64,000 nucleotides of DNA from Epiperipatus broadwayi (lineage: Eukaryota > Onychophora > Udeonychophora > Euonychophora > Peripatidae). Location of the stretch: the NCBI GenBank assembly GCA_028023455.1, contig JAQFVV010006273.1, positions 4,226,142 to 4,290,141 on the forward strand, read 5' to 3'. The notes under the pieces are model-generated. The model was not told where the DNA came from and searched no databases. It saw only the letters and a program-made list of their open reading frames with translations. The translations under genes were made by a program, and so were the position numbers. Below, in pieces: positions 1 through 11,360 of the stretch (position 1 is its first letter; every line of letters starts with the position of its first letter).

Positions 1-479
1 TCTAATATCTAGTTATAATATTTTAAATATTTATTTTTATACAAATACCAACATCTGTGATTACAGAAAAGAATTTGTTGTTAACTGAAACAACTTTGAT
101 TCTCTTTGAGGTCTTGAAGAAACCAAGCTAAGCAAATTCCTAATGCTCACTCCATATATTCTTCTTGTTGCAGCTATAATTATTAACTACATGATTTTTC
201 AAATGGCAAAGATACATTACTCATGAACATCCATCAGGCAGATTAATGAGTATCCAGATGTTTTATTCAAAGTTTAAGATCAAAGGCAGAATGAATGTGT
301 GTATAAATATTTTCTGTAGATATTTATAAACATGATAAAACTGCAAACTCCCATCCATGAGAGTGGTTAGTGGCTAAAAGCAGAAAGTTCTAGAAATTTC
401 TTTATTGTGTACTCAGGCTTAATTTAAAGACAAACTTGATTTAAATGTGTATAACTGCAGATCACTTTTAAATAAAAGA
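1..479. other. A/T-rich stretch, nothing recognised
   Basis: No open frame of coding character, RNA gene or repeat structure is visible. LINE-like coding traces begin only at about 480, so this may be further decayed 5' sequence of that element, but no motif supports it. Confidence 0.4.
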
Positions 480-1310
480 TTGCATGAATTGGAAGATCTA
501 ATATTAAATGGAATATTGTTGGATTTCATGAAGTTAAAAAAATAGAAGAGACAATTGATTAAACAAATGAATATGTAATTAACTATAAAGGCACAAATAT
601 TGAAAGCACAAGTGGAATGAGATTCTTTATAAATAAAAAGTGAAAGAACAACATTGTGGAGACTGATGTTATATCAGAAAGAATGACAAGATTAGTTTTT
701 CAAATTAATGGAAGATACCAAATTCAGATTATTCAAGTTTATGCCCAAACAAATTCTCATTCTAATAAAGAAGTTGAGGAATTTTATATAGAGGTACAGA
801 TGTTTTAGATTACACTAAATAATTTTTAAAGTTGACATTAATGCTATAGAGACAAAAATTAGAGATAGGCTTGTGAAATTCACAGAAAAAGAGAAAACTG
901 AATATTATGAATTTCCTAGCAACAACATTTGCACAAGAGCAGAAAATAATAGCACTTGAAACATTGTATAATTCACCAACCCACGTTAACACTAACAGTT
1001 GTATTTGAAAAGTTTAAATAAAGTTTATAATTTTTTGGACATTCACTATTTAATGATAGATGATTGAAGTAGTTTAATCTAGTATCACATCTATGTATAT
1101 TATGAATTTTTTCCTTGGGAAAAAATAAGTTAAATGGAAATAGATATGGAAGAATCCAATTGATGATACAACAGAATTGGTTTATATTTTGACTAACAGT
1201 TCAAGATTGTAATATTGTCAATAGATTCAGCATAGGAAGAGATCATCAATGAGTGAGTTGATTGATTAATGTAAACTTAGAGAGAAAAAACTATTAAAAA
1301 TACAATATTA
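480..1310 (+). pseudogene. LINE retrotransposon relic: AP-type endonuclease domain
   Basis: Conceptual translation, hopping between frames, reads like the APE endonuclease domain of a non-LTR retrotransposon ORF2. A segment near 508-560 reads WNIVGFHEVKKIEE. One near 620-645 reads RFFINKK, the position of the usual 'GVGFLINKK' motif. The clearest piece, near 725-790, reads IQVYAQTNSHSNKEVEEF and corresponds to the conserved 'QVYAPTSSHSDEEVEEFY' block of this family. Near 1235-1246, GRDH aligns with the terminal S/G-D-H catalytic histidine motif. Stops and frameshifts are frequent, so no protein is made. A family X repeat (985-1095) interrupts the domain between the asparagine-rich block and the region before the DH motif. 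Reading beyond 1310 is not convincing. The endonuclease would nick target DNA to prime reverse transcription; this copy is dead. Seen: motifs and breaks. Inferred: exact clade. Confidence 0.72.
985..1095 (+). repeat. Family X interspersed repeat, copy 1
   Basis: Shares with 8866-9000 and 60430-60566 a block reading roughly GTTGTATTTGAAAA, then TTTAAATAAAGTTT, then a segment ending GATGATGGAAATAGT (here GATGATTGAAGTAGT). It lies inside the LINE endonuclease relic, so it inserted after that LINE or through it. It contains AATAAA, so it may be the 3' end of a short retroelement. No coding capacity. Function unknown. Confidence 0.6.
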
Positions 1311-4300
1311 ACTGTTGATATATAATCTTAAGTTAAAAAAAAGTAAGAAGTATAAAAATCTTGATCAGATTATTAATACACGTGGAAATATAATGGATAG
1401 GATTATTCATAAAAATAAACTTGGATGAAATGTTTTTGATAGAAATAATTAGTATTAAAAGGAAAGAAACAAGTTTATATGTTTAAAGAGAAAAAAAGGT
1501 ATTTAGTATATTTGTTTACCAGTTCTTAAATATAGATGTGAGATTTGAAAATTTAACATAAGATCAATACAGAGACTTCTGAATACTCACAAATAATAGA
1601 TATATGTATAAAAGTAACAATAAAAGATCAAAAACCAAGTACATGAGTGAGAAAATAATTATGTATCATTGATATTATTGAAAATTTATGAGACTAAATT
1701 GGAGTTTAGCTGTACATATTGCTAGAAAATATGACAATAGGCAGGTAGTTGGAATTTTCATTGGGATTTTAAGAGATTGTTAATGATCTAGGAAAAGACA
1801 ATGATATGAACATAAGAAATTTTGTTAAAAAAGAGAAGCTATGGATCAGAATAAAATGGATTAAATTTGGAGTGATCTTCAAACTGCAATAGATAATTAA
1901 TAGTTGAAAATAATGACCAGAATCTGTATAATCAAAAAAAAAAACATCCTTTTTTCATTTCCATTTAATTAATTTTTTTTATTTATCTTTTATTACAGTG
2001 ATATTTATATTAACATTTTAGTAATATTTGAAGTTAAAAGTTGTATGCATATTTTAAATAAATTGGTAATGGGAAACCATATTACTTTTTAATCGCATTA
2101 GTCAATCCAAATGTATTTAAAAAATAGAGAATGAAGCTGTATCACTCTTTTAATTTCTTTACTTGCTATTTTAAAAAAAAAAGATACTATAAAGATCAAA
2201 GATTCAATTATTATGGTAAATTTGGTGGCTGTCTTCAATGAAGATATTATATTGTGCTCTGCACATTTTGGTATAATAGAAGAATAGTAGGCATTGGGGC
2301 TCAAGAATTGTAAAAATCCTGTCCTAGCTCTACCTCATTTAACACTTGATCTTTTTGTGAATTCAACAGCAACAAAACATTTATTATTAAAATATTGTGT
2401 TTTGTTTTTTAATTTTATTTTCTGAAAATGTATGTATTAATTTATTCAAGATTAAATAAAATTGTTTAACTAAATTATATAAAGTCATTCAGATGAAAAT
2501 TTTATTTCATCAAAAAAGAGCATCTTAAATGACAGATTAGTAGCCAAAGAACATCTTGAATAAATTTTGCAAAGTGAGAAAACTGAGAGCTTAAGTTATA
2601 TCCATTATTTATTTATTTGAAAAAAAAAAATGTATTAATTCAAAATTCTACCACAGTACTTAAATATTTGAAATATTCACATGTAGTAATGACTTTACAT
2701 TTGTTTACACAAAAACTCATTAATAAGATACTGCATAATTTCAGCTAATTCATTTTAATCCTCTCTGCAATTAAACTTATGTTTTTAAGCAATGAACAAA
2801 ATGTAAATTGGAAGTTGTTCTTGGTAGTTGGATTTTAGGTATTTTATAAATGAAAAAAAAAAAAAAGATTCATCGATGTTTAATACCCTTCACAGATTGA
2901 TTGACTAGCAGATTTTTCAGAACTTCTGTTCTTTTAACAACAATTCTGAAAAATATTGTTGAATAGTCAAAATTGTCACATAATTGTACTAAATATAGCA
3001 TAAAAGTGTGAAAAAATGATTGTCTTTTTTTTTTTTTTTAGAAATTCAACATTCTGATGTGACCTAAAAATAATTTCTAATTATATTTACAATACAGGTA
3101 TAGAGATGAAACAATTAATTGTCAATGTGGCTAAAAAACAACTAAGTATATATATGCTAAAAAATTGAAGGTTTTAATATAATCGAACACATCAGTAATA
3201 TTGCATGTAAAAAATGCTTTGCAGGTACTTTTTGTTCTTGGGTATTGCATTATATAATCCTGATTCAAATGACTTCCGGTTTTAGATTATTGACTATCAG
3301 TATATTTGCATTTTGAACATTTTGATAAAAGAAATAAATTGTAAAAATTGAATAATCTAATTAGTATTGCCTTTTAATAATTTCAGGTAATATTAATTAT
3401 TATAAAGTAAAAAAGAAATATTAATTTCATATTTTAGAACTTTGCAGTAATAAAAGTAAATACATATATATCTTCTCATCATATATTAAAACATATACAA
3501 TTAGAAATGATTTTTAATACATTATCATTAATATGTAAACATTAAATTAAGATAGCTTAATTGAAAAACCACTCACCATAAGCTATGAATAAATAACATT
3601 CTATTGATCATGAATCAAGAATGAAATGAATTCATATATTTTTAAGTTTTTGATGTTTGTAAGCATAATTTTGCCAATATTAATGGAAATATAAAATGAA
3701 ATCAATATATCAGCTTGATAAAAACATGACATTAATAATTATTAAATAAATAGTCATTTATACACAAATGGAAAGTGATTTACTTCATTAATTACACATA
3801 TACTGCGCTATGCTAATTTAATTGTTTCAATTATTAACTTCTGTTTAATTATTAAATCAAGATATTAAAAGTAAGATTCAATCTCCATTCTAATTTTCTA
3901 TTAATTTAACAATTAATAGTGCCATGTTTTCATTATCTGATATTTCATCTCTGTTTTTCTATCAATGTTAGTAACGATAAGCTTTTATATATTAATGCTT
4001 AAAGAATAAATGGATTCAGTCTATTTGTGACTCTTTCTCATCAGAGCGTTAGAAGCTTAAGGAGAGAGTGGTTTATTCTATTAATTACATCATTAATATA
4101 TATAAATATATATTTTTAATTTATATCAGCTGATATGTAAATAAACATCTTTTTATTTATGCTAAACATAATCAGCGTAAATAAACCGTATTAAGTATTT
4201 ACAGTCTAACTCCAAAAAAGAGAGACATAAAATGATGAACAAATAATTAAGATGAGTTTTATAATGTTTATTGAAGCCAATTTATAAAATACAAATATTT

Positions 4301-6180
4301 TCTCATATATTAATATTTATTAGACACATATATATATTTAATCTGATTGTTAGATATGTTGCTTTTTTAATTTCTTCTATAGCAAAATAAAAAAAAACAA
4401 AATTTTTTTAAAGATCTTTTTTTAAATAAAAGCTCTTCAATATACTAATAATCTTAAATATGTCTCCAATAAAATCAATCAAAATTTTGTTTGAGATAAT
4501 TTTCATAACACTAGATCTATATTCTTATTCCATAAAGACAAGCTCAAGTTCACCAAAAATTACTTTTTATTATCACCCATGGCAAATATAATAAAGATTT
4601 GTGAATTAGATTTGGGGATATGACTCGTTTTATAACCTTGTCATCATATTTTTATAATATTCAAAAAAAATCTTAAACGAACATGTTTCAATGCTTTTAG
4701 TAAAGTCATTAGAAGGTGTATAACTTGGCTTCTACACAATAACAAAACAATATCTTTAGATACAATTAATTTAGTTTATGCTATCTTTTGATTTAAGAAT
4801 TACCAAGATACTTAATCTGTTTTGTTTTGTGAAGCTAATAAACATCAAAGTCAAAAGTTTAATTTTTTTTTCTCCATAAATGGCTGATAAAGCATTTGAC
4901 TTTTTTGAATATTAATTATTATAGCAGAATCGTCCTAGAAAATATTCAAAACCTTAACAGTATTATATAGATTCTCTTCTAATTTGACATGAATAATATA
5001 GTTATAAATAAACTGTAAATCAAGAAACAGAGATGATAGATGATTAGTAGTTTTTGCTTTAAAAAAAGTATAAATATTATATCATCAATCTAAATTTCAG
5101 CTTGCTATCTACTTATAAAGATTTCTGCATTTTCGTGCTTAAAAATCTCTATCATAAAAATGAAATAAAATTGAAGTTAGTATATATATCACGATATAAT
5201 ATTAGTTTTATTTTTAAATGACTCCGATTTTTTTATCACCAGTAAAGATGCTATCATTTATCTCATAAATGCAGGGAATGTGCCATATAAAATAATTCCA
5301 AAACCAAATAGTTGTTTTCAATCATAAACATTTTGAAATATATTGACTAAATTTATCAATAATATGTAAATCATATAATTTTTCATGAGATTTACCTGGC
5401 AGTGAAGATTGTGAAATGCTTTTTGACTTTCTCAAACAACATTGACTCCAGTAAAGCAATTTATCCATGATTACAAAATACTTTTCTGTTGGGATTTTTA
5501 ATGATGTTCTACAATAATTACTAAAGACTTCTCTATCTTTTTGATTTTTGTAAGTTAAATTAGTAAAATAACTGTTAGATTAGGTGGTACAAGTTTATAG
5601 TTATCTTAAAGAATTTCATTAGTTTTTAATCTCATTTTTCTTTTGTCACTTGGATTATTATACAAGCTGGCTATTGTAACTTCACGTTTCTGTGACACTG
5701 AGATTGTGCATTTGGACAAACATGTTGCAACCCTTAACTTAATGCACAGCATTTCTCCCTTCTTTTTTTATTTTTAACTCAAGCTCACAAAAGTTAAGAA
5801 AGCAATGATGAAGGAAAGATTTAGTTGGTTGGCAGTCCTTAGCTGTTATCTTTTTTTGAGGCAATACAGTCACTAATGAGTTAGTTTAGAACTAGAGATG
5901 GGCAGAAGATTCAGATAGCAAAGATATGTTTACGCAACACTATTAAGAGGTTCCTCTGCCTAACAAAAATTATCTGTCTCATGCTATCTAGATCGATTTT
6001 CATGCCTGATAGTATACTCATTAAAGCATTAAAAATTATAACATTAGTATTACTACTACTACTATTAATAATAATAGCAGTAGTAATGATAAAGCAGAAG
6101 GCAGTGATAGGAATTAAAATTGACTATTATAAAACATTTTTTTTTGTAAACATAGATATATAGAATGTGTAAACATTACT
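1311..6180. other. A/T-rich intergenic stretch with simple repeats
   Basis: No gene recognised. Homopolymer A and T runs are scattered through it (for example 1937-1948, 2855-2868, 3027-3040). A compound ACT/TTA trinucleotide microsatellite lies at about 6050-6085. ORFs at 2098-2304 and 5981-6163 are low-complexity and are not believed to be genes. Confidence 0.5.
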
Positions 6181-6189
6181 TGATAAAAT

Positions 6190-7678
6190 CTCAAAGACAA
6201 TATTGGGGGACTGGTAGCTAAAGAGATGTCAAGAATTAAGATCAATATAGTGTTTATTAGTGAAACTTATCTTGCAGAGAAATGATGCTTTAGTACAAAT
6301 GGATAGATAAAAGTTTATTTAGAAAAGCAGGACAGACAAAGTAGAATGTAAGGGCATTTGATAAAGACTAATTTAGTATTTATTATTGTTGAAATTTCTC
6401 ATTTTATCAATAAAAGATTAATGATGTTAAAACTCATCTTGCACAATGGTGCTAGTGCTGATTTTATTAGTGCCTATCATTCAATCAATTTTAGATTTAG
6501 CAAATTCAAAGAAAGGGAGTTTATTCCTGGTTATTAATATTATAAAGCAATATTAAAAGATTGAATTTTTGTTCCCAAATGACTTTAAAGCATGTGTTGC
6601 TCCAAATAATAGATATTGGACAAAAGCCATTGAAAATAATGATATTGGTACTGTAGATTTAAAATGGTTTGTTATTACTAAATTTTTGCACAACACATGG
6701 TTTGATTATAAAAAACACTTTACTTAACAAAAATCTATTATAAAAGAACATGAATGCATCAACAATCAAAATAATGACATTTAATAAAGTAAATTATAGT
6801 TAGAATCTAATACAAGAAAAGTTCATATTGTTCAACAGATAATAGTTGAGTACTCTCCAATATTAATATGGTAGTTGCATTAAAAATAGATATTATTCTG
6901 ATCGTATTATTGATGTTCATTCTTTAAAAGAATACTATATTTACAAATCTCAACAATCATTAAATACTGAAATTCCTAATTTGAAACTTTAGGGCTGTTA
7001 TATTATCAAAACTTGGTATTGTGAATATAAATTTGAGTTTATTAAAAATAATCATTATTGGTTTTCTAGCAATGAACTTGTTATTACTGATTTTATTTGA
7101 AGAAAAGATGACATTTTCTATTTGGCAAAATAATAAATTAAATATGAAACTTCATTAATCATGATCATTCTAAATCATTTTTAATGCAATGAAAGCAGCA
7201 TATGGATGTAAAAAATAACATCACAATCTTATTAAAACCAGAAATTATGCAATGGCAGTGATATTTTGAATTGATAGAAGAAGTGTTTTGATATCTTTTG
7301 AGTGATAAGAACTGAGATGAAGATATTTTATCTATTTATTTACATTTAGAGAAAGATATCCAATTTGGAGAAGTTAAAAATGTTCTATGTATTCTTAAAA
7401 ATGAAAAGACTGTAGGCCTTGATGAAGCATATGAACTAGTTATTAAATTATGATGGTAATACATTAGTTTCAAAAATATTGGAATTTCTTTTAGGAATAT
7501 ATAGACTCATGATGTACCATTCATAAGGAACAAAAAGATTAATCAAGATTGCAATAATTATCATGGAATATCATTATTTACTATAGCAAATAAATTTTCA
7601 AAGTGTTTGTTAAATAGATTGTCATGTCATAGATGATTACCAGAGACAGTGTGATTGTAGAGAATCAAAAATTACTGT
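6190..7678 (+). pseudogene. LINE retrotransposon relic: endonuclease and N-terminal RT
   Basis: Frame-hopping translation gives, in the right order, blocks of a LINE ORF2. At about 6215-6275 it reads MSRIKINIVFISETYL, the 'KIDIxxLSET' start of the APE domain. At about 6405-6500 it reads INKRLMMLKL and then ISAYHS, the 'RLMxLRL...ISAYAP' block. At about 7365-7440 it reads EVKNVLCILKNEKTVGLDEA, the RT finger motif 'EVxxAIxxLKNGKAxGPDxI'. At about 7545-7630 it reads NNYHGISLFTIANKFSKCLL, the 'NYRGISLLSxxxKIxxKIL' motif. At about 7645-7678 it reads QCDCRESKITVD, the 'QCGFRxxRSTVDMIF' block. Many stops and shifts: inactive. It is cut at 7679-7689 by the fold-back element, and the RT frame resumes for a few codons after the target duplication at 8478. 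The RT palm relic at 10.8-11.1 kb could be a distant continuation or a separate insertion. Confidence 0.75.
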
Positions 7679-7860
7679 AGATATAGTTTAAACCTTTAAA
7701 CATCACATGATTACTGTCTCCCATGCTTGCCTTAGCTGTTGTTAAAATAGCCAAAACTCTCTCCATACATTAGTGCCACTCAAAGAAAGACAGAGTAATC
7801 AATGGATGCCAGAAGGCTTGTGCATAAAATCCCTATCTAGTGCCTATTCATCCAATATCC

Positions 7861-7897
7861 TCAAACTAGTTTCTGACTTATGGCCTTTGTCAGTGAG
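7861..7897 (-). ncRNA. Hammerhead-like core, degraded copy
   Basis: Reverse-complement reading: CTCA, then CTGACAA (consensus CTGATGA), a stem II segment GGCCATAAGTC, GAAA, and the palindrome AACTAGTT. Two of the seven invariant core bases differ, so catalysis is unlikely. It is the inverted partner of the copy at 8313-8350. Confidence 0.4.
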
Positions 7898-8312
7898 GAG
7901 TCTTGGATCTGAGAGTACTGCACCTAGATCTTAGAATCTAATGCAACCCTCCATTGATTAGACTGTCTTGCTTTGAGTGGCACTACTATATGGAGAGAGT
8001 TTTGCCTATTTTAACAACAGTTAAGAGCAAGCATGGGAGACAGTAATCATGTGAGGTTTAAAGGTTTAATACCAATCCTGCCTAATAGGAAGGTAGTGGC
8101 TTTGGTTATAAAAGAACCAATGACATCAAAATGTATGAGTGATGAATTGAGTACAAACCCATATGACTATATAAGCTACTGAGCTTAGATTGAAAATATT
8201 TGTTTTCAATTTTATTCTCATAGTTTTGTAGTTATGTAAAGATAAAAGGTGGCTGTTGGAGGGTTGCATTATATCCTAAGATCTTGGTGCAGTGCTCTTA
8301 GATCAAAGGCTC

Positions 8313-8350
8313 CTCACTGATGAAGGCCATAAGCCAGAAACTAGTTTGGG
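8313..8350 (+). ncRNA. Hammerhead-ribozyme-like motif
   Basis: The order CTCA - CTGATGA - GGC/loop/GCC - GAAA - CTAG - T - T - TGGG matches a type I hammerhead. The CTGATGA core is at 8317-8323. Stem II is G8325-C8327 with G8333-C8335 around a 5-nt loop, preceded by an A-A mismatch. The GAAA is at 8337-8340. A very short self-complementary helix III (ACTAGT) follows. Stem I is C8313-A8316 with T8347-G8350. Palindromic minimal helix III is known from Penelope-element hammerheads, which act as dimers. U at the cleavage position and the A-A mismatch may weaken it. Pairing was worked out by eye. Confidence 0.5.
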
Positions 8351-8484
8351 ATATTGGATGAGTAGGCACTAAATAGGGATTTTATGCACAAGCCTTTTGG
8401 CATCTATTAATTGCTCTGTCTTGCTTTGAGTGGCACTACTGTATGGAGAGAGTTTTGCCTATTTTAAGATATAGTTTGACTAAA

Positions 8485-8645
8485 GGTTTGTGATGATGAC
8501 ATTTTAATAGTAATTATATGTTGAACTATTTCTATTATTAAATACTAAATATTGAATATCTTTAGAAAAATACAAACTTTCTTTTAATTTTACAAAGAGA
8601 TTAACCTGTTAGTAATAATACACAGATTAGTATAACACAGTATTT
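8485..8645 (-). repeat. Family X interspersed repeat, copy 2
   Basis: Begins with the shared terminus GTTTGTGATGATG and then follows, in reverse complement, the order seen at 60430-60566 (TATGTTGAACTATTT, then AAATATTGAAT, then the oligo-T/AATTTTA block, then TGTTAGTAATAATACACA). Inverted relative to the copy at 8866-9000, so the two could form a roughly 500-bp hairpin. Confidence 0.6.
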
Positions 8646-8865
8646 TGAGTAATATTCTTCTTTTATCTTTATCAGGTGATGCTGACATGATCAGTGACAA
8701 TACTAGTATAGGGATAACATCCAGATCTTTAGATTCATGAATATTCAATTTAAGATAATGTTTCATTGTTCATGAATATAAAAGTCCAGACTAAATTCCA
8801 ATGATAGTACTAGTTATTAGTTAAGCCAGCAATACTTAAATAACGTTTGAGATGAATATTACTTG

Positions 8866-9000
8866 AAACTGTGTGTTATATATGATTCTGTGTGCCATAA
8901 TGAACAGTTAAATATATTTAGAAATTTTAAATAAAGTTTGAATTTTTTTAAGGATATTTAATATTTTATAGAAGATGATGGAAATAATTCTACACATATT
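8866..9000 (+). repeat. Family X interspersed repeat, copy 3
   Basis: Contains TTTTAAATAAAGTTTGAATTT followed by GATGATGGAAATAATTCTACA, the same order as copies 1 and 5. With copy 2 it makes an inverted pair around a roughly 220-bp spacer of no recognised content. It directly abuts the Penelope-like pair that starts near 9006. Confidence 0.55.
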
Positions 9001-9410
9001 TATTATTATAATCAAAATTACTTCTAATTCATAACTCAACCACACTAGCCAAAAATATAAACTCTAAAACACAACCAATGGTTTCACTGCTACAAGCAGA
9101 CTTCTCAAATGTAAAGAACTACAAAATATATTTAAATTATACATTACCCACAATTACACTTATATCTCACACACCCTTAACTTTAAAAGAAATTTTAAAT
9201 AAGTTGTTTGTTTCAGAATCATAAATTTTTAATCAAGATTCTTTAATCCTTTTTATTTCTTTCAAAAGAAGACAACCTTAGCATCATCAAAAGTAATAGT
9301 GTGGCCTGTCTCTTTTTTATGGATAGATAAAACAGAACTAAAATATTTATTGTTAAACCTACTTTTCTATTTTCATGTTTTTTTATTCTTTCATTTAAGC
9401 TCAAACTACT

Positions 9411-9506
9411 ATGACATATATATATATATTCTTACAAAAACTAGAGATATATATCATATATATATATATGACATATATATATATATTCTTACAAAAACTA
9501 GAGATA
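9411..9506 (+). repeat. Tandem duplication with (TA)n core
   Basis: A 58-bp unit, ATGACA plus (TA)n plus TTCTTACAAAAACTAGAGATA, occurs at 9411 and again, partly, from 9469 to 9506. It creates two overlapping ORFs (9299-9562 and 9411-9644) that are artefacts of the repeat. Confidence 0.7.
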
Positions 9507-9804
9507 AAATATGCTACTCTAGGAATAGACTTTTTATCAAAAATTTTCTTTGTGTTATTTAATAAATTATTTAAAGTAATACCCCATTTTCAAGTAATTT
9601 TCTTATTTCCAAAGAAATTACTATTTTTACATACAATTCTATAAGAAGACAGTTTAAATGGCAATAAAATCAAATCATATTTATTTCTTTATCATTTACA
9701 TTATTGCAAATATTATTATTATTAAATAAAATACTTTTAACAAATTTAGCTTTGCTTCAAAAAGTCAATTTTATAAAGATTATTTGAGTGTTGGCTATTC
9801 TGCA

Positions 9805-10330
9805 AATTTGTTAAAATTATTTTATTTAATAGTAATAATATTTGTAACAATGTAAAGGATAAAGAAAAATATGATTTTATTTCTCTGCCATTTAAATTAT
9901 CTTCTTATTGGATTGTATGTAAAAATAGTAATTTGTTTGAAAATAAGAAAATTCCTTGGAAAAGAGGTATTACTTGAATAATTTTTTAAATAATATGAAA
10001 CAAATTTTTGATACAAAGGCTATTCCTGAAGTAGTGTATATTATCTCTTGTTTTTATTAGAAGGTGTATGTAGGTTGGAGTAGTTTGGATTTAAATGAAA
10101 GAATATAGATACATAAAAGTATGATTAGAATAAATATCTATAAAAAAGATGCAGACCACACTATGCTGAGTCTAAAGTTGTCTTTATTGAGAGAAATGAA
10201 ATAAAAACAATTAAAGAATCTTTATTACTAAAAAATGTTGATTCTGAAGCAAGTAACTTATTTAAAAGTTATTTTAATATTAAGGGTGTATGGGATGTAA
10301 GTGAAATAGTGGGCATTATTTAGTATAAAT
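9805..10330 (+). pseudogene. Penelope-like C-terminal region with GIY-YIG nuclease relic
   Basis: Frame-hopping translation gives KYDFISLPFK near 9870-9900. VVYIISC at 10031-10051 and VYVGWS near 10064 follow, matching the GIY...YIG signature of Penelope-like endonucleases. LNERI near 10100 is the 'RLxEH' helix region. IKESLLLKN and a closing SNLFKSYFNIKGVWDV near 10210-10300 complete it. Several stops interrupt it. The nuclease would cut target DNA for retrotransposition; this copy is inactive. The left arm at 9210-9735 (minus) holds a still more decayed partner. Confidence 0.65.
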
Positions 10331-10799
10331 ATGCTATTCTGTAGCTCCTTGCACTTGAGAAGGCTGCTTGTAGCAGTGAAAGCATTCATTGTGTTTTAGA
10401 GTTTATATATTGCGACTCATCTGGTTGAGTTGTAAATTAGGGGGTAATTTTGATTATTTTATTGACTAGTTTTGCTTTAGACTTTTAATGTTAAAATCAT
10501 TATTATAGACCTGGTTTTTGTTGCTATGCAAACACCAGGAAAAGAGTTGGAAATAAGAGAGTGATTTATATATTTCTTTAGGTGATTTGATCATCACAAT
10601 TATTTGGTTAATAACACAGGTCTATACTGCATTGTTTGAAGTAAATTGTGTATCCACCAAATGTTATTTATATTATATAACATCTACGTTGATGAAATGA
10701 AAAACGTATTATTACTACAAGTGGGAGATCTGAAGCATTTGAAATGAAAACTAGTATTAAAAAAAAATGTGTATTTGCTACAATGTTGTTTTAAATTTT

Positions 10800-11360
10800 C
10801 ATGACAGTGACATTTTAATGTGTTTATAAGCAGCTTAATCAGACAATGAAATTGCTATACACATTTGATGGTGGAATTTTTATTTGAATGATTAAAACTG
10901 AAAATAACTTAGTTGTTTGGATTCTAGATTTTTTAGTATATTGATGATAATGTTATTTTTGCTAGGTCAAAAAACAATTTACAAAAATTACTTAATGTTT
11001 TGAATGTAGCATATAAAGATTGTGGTATATTAATTAATGTTTAAAAAAGTTCTCTTAATCGATCAGTCATAAAAACAAAATTCTCATTAACTTTTAGCTT
11101 GGATCAATTTGAGAATATAAATTTATTTAAATACTTTAATTTTTTTTAAGTAGCAAGATGGACTTTGATGTTGAGGGTGCAACTTAAGTCTTCAATGGTT
11201 TGCTGCTCTTTTTATCAAATTAAAAGATAGAGTATTTTATCACCATTAAAATAACTACTGCAACTGGGTTAGCTTTTGTGGAGCTGCTATTTTATTTAAT
11301 TTATTATATAGAAGGGAACTTATACAATCTATCAGTGGAATATAAAGAAATTAGAATGTT
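10800..11360 (+). pseudogene. LINE reverse transcriptase palm relic (YIDD)
   Basis: Tyr-Ile-Asp-Asp is encoded at 10937-10948 and is followed in frame by NVIFARSKNNLQKLLNV and CGILIN. That is the layout 'YADDxxxLAxSxxxLQxLLN...xGLxIN' of LINE RT motifs C and D. Further on, FENINLFKYFN near 11108-11140 fits the 'VxxFKYLG' motif E. Upstream, QLNQTMKL near 10835 fits the palm region. Stops on either side show it is dead. Y-I-D-D is unusual for LINEs (Y/F-A-D-D is commoner), but the downstream motifs favour LINE over Penelope-like RT. Confidence 0.6.

Larger units (their letters stand above)
7679..8477. mobile_element. Fold-back retroelement with hammerhead-like cores and 11-bp TSD
   Basis: AGATATAGTTT occurs at 7679-7689 and again at 8467-8477, immediately flanking 777 bp of unrelated DNA. 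This is an 11-bp target-site duplication inside the LINE RT relic. Within the insert, 7690-7790 is the near-exact reverse complement of 7965-8065. The terminal region on minus (about 7740-7930) recurs in plus orientation at about 8275-8466. The 8066-8250 interior is non-coding and holds TATATAAG-like and TATAAAAG-like sequences. Each terminal copy carries a hammerhead-like core. Non-coding inserts with inverted terminal copies, TSDs and hammerheads fit a Penelope-like element's pseudo-LTR pair or a retrozyme. No RT or nuclease coding remains. Related copies lie at 27931-29240. Confidence 0.75.
9006..10497. mobile_element. Penelope-like element, head-to-head inverted pair
   Basis: The minus-strand arm (about 9006-9735) and plus-strand arm (about 9805-10497) are diverged copies of the same sequence with 3' ends pointing outward. 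The outer part of each arm (9019-9200 and 10270-10495) is a non-coding terminal segment holding a CTGC-TTGTA-GCAG hairpin followed by TGAAA, a hammerhead-like layout. The inner parts (9510-9735, 9805-10035) match for over 200 bp. ATTATTATA lies at both flanks (9002-9010, 10499-10507) and could be a TSD, but it is low complexity. Such inverted, 5'-truncated pairs are a recognised integration form of Penelope-like elements. A (TA)-rich duplication (9411-9506) disrupts the left arm. Confidence 0.7.

Noticed and set aside
9299-9644. Two overlapping ORFs of 87 and 77 codons
   Set aside because: Both are created by the (TA)n tandem duplication inside a Penelope-like arm; Tyr/Ile repeats only.
10937-10948. 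YIDD as the RT of the Penelope-like pair at 9.0-10.5 kb
   Set aside because: It lies downstream of that element's terminus, and the following LQKLLN...GILIN layout is LINE-like.
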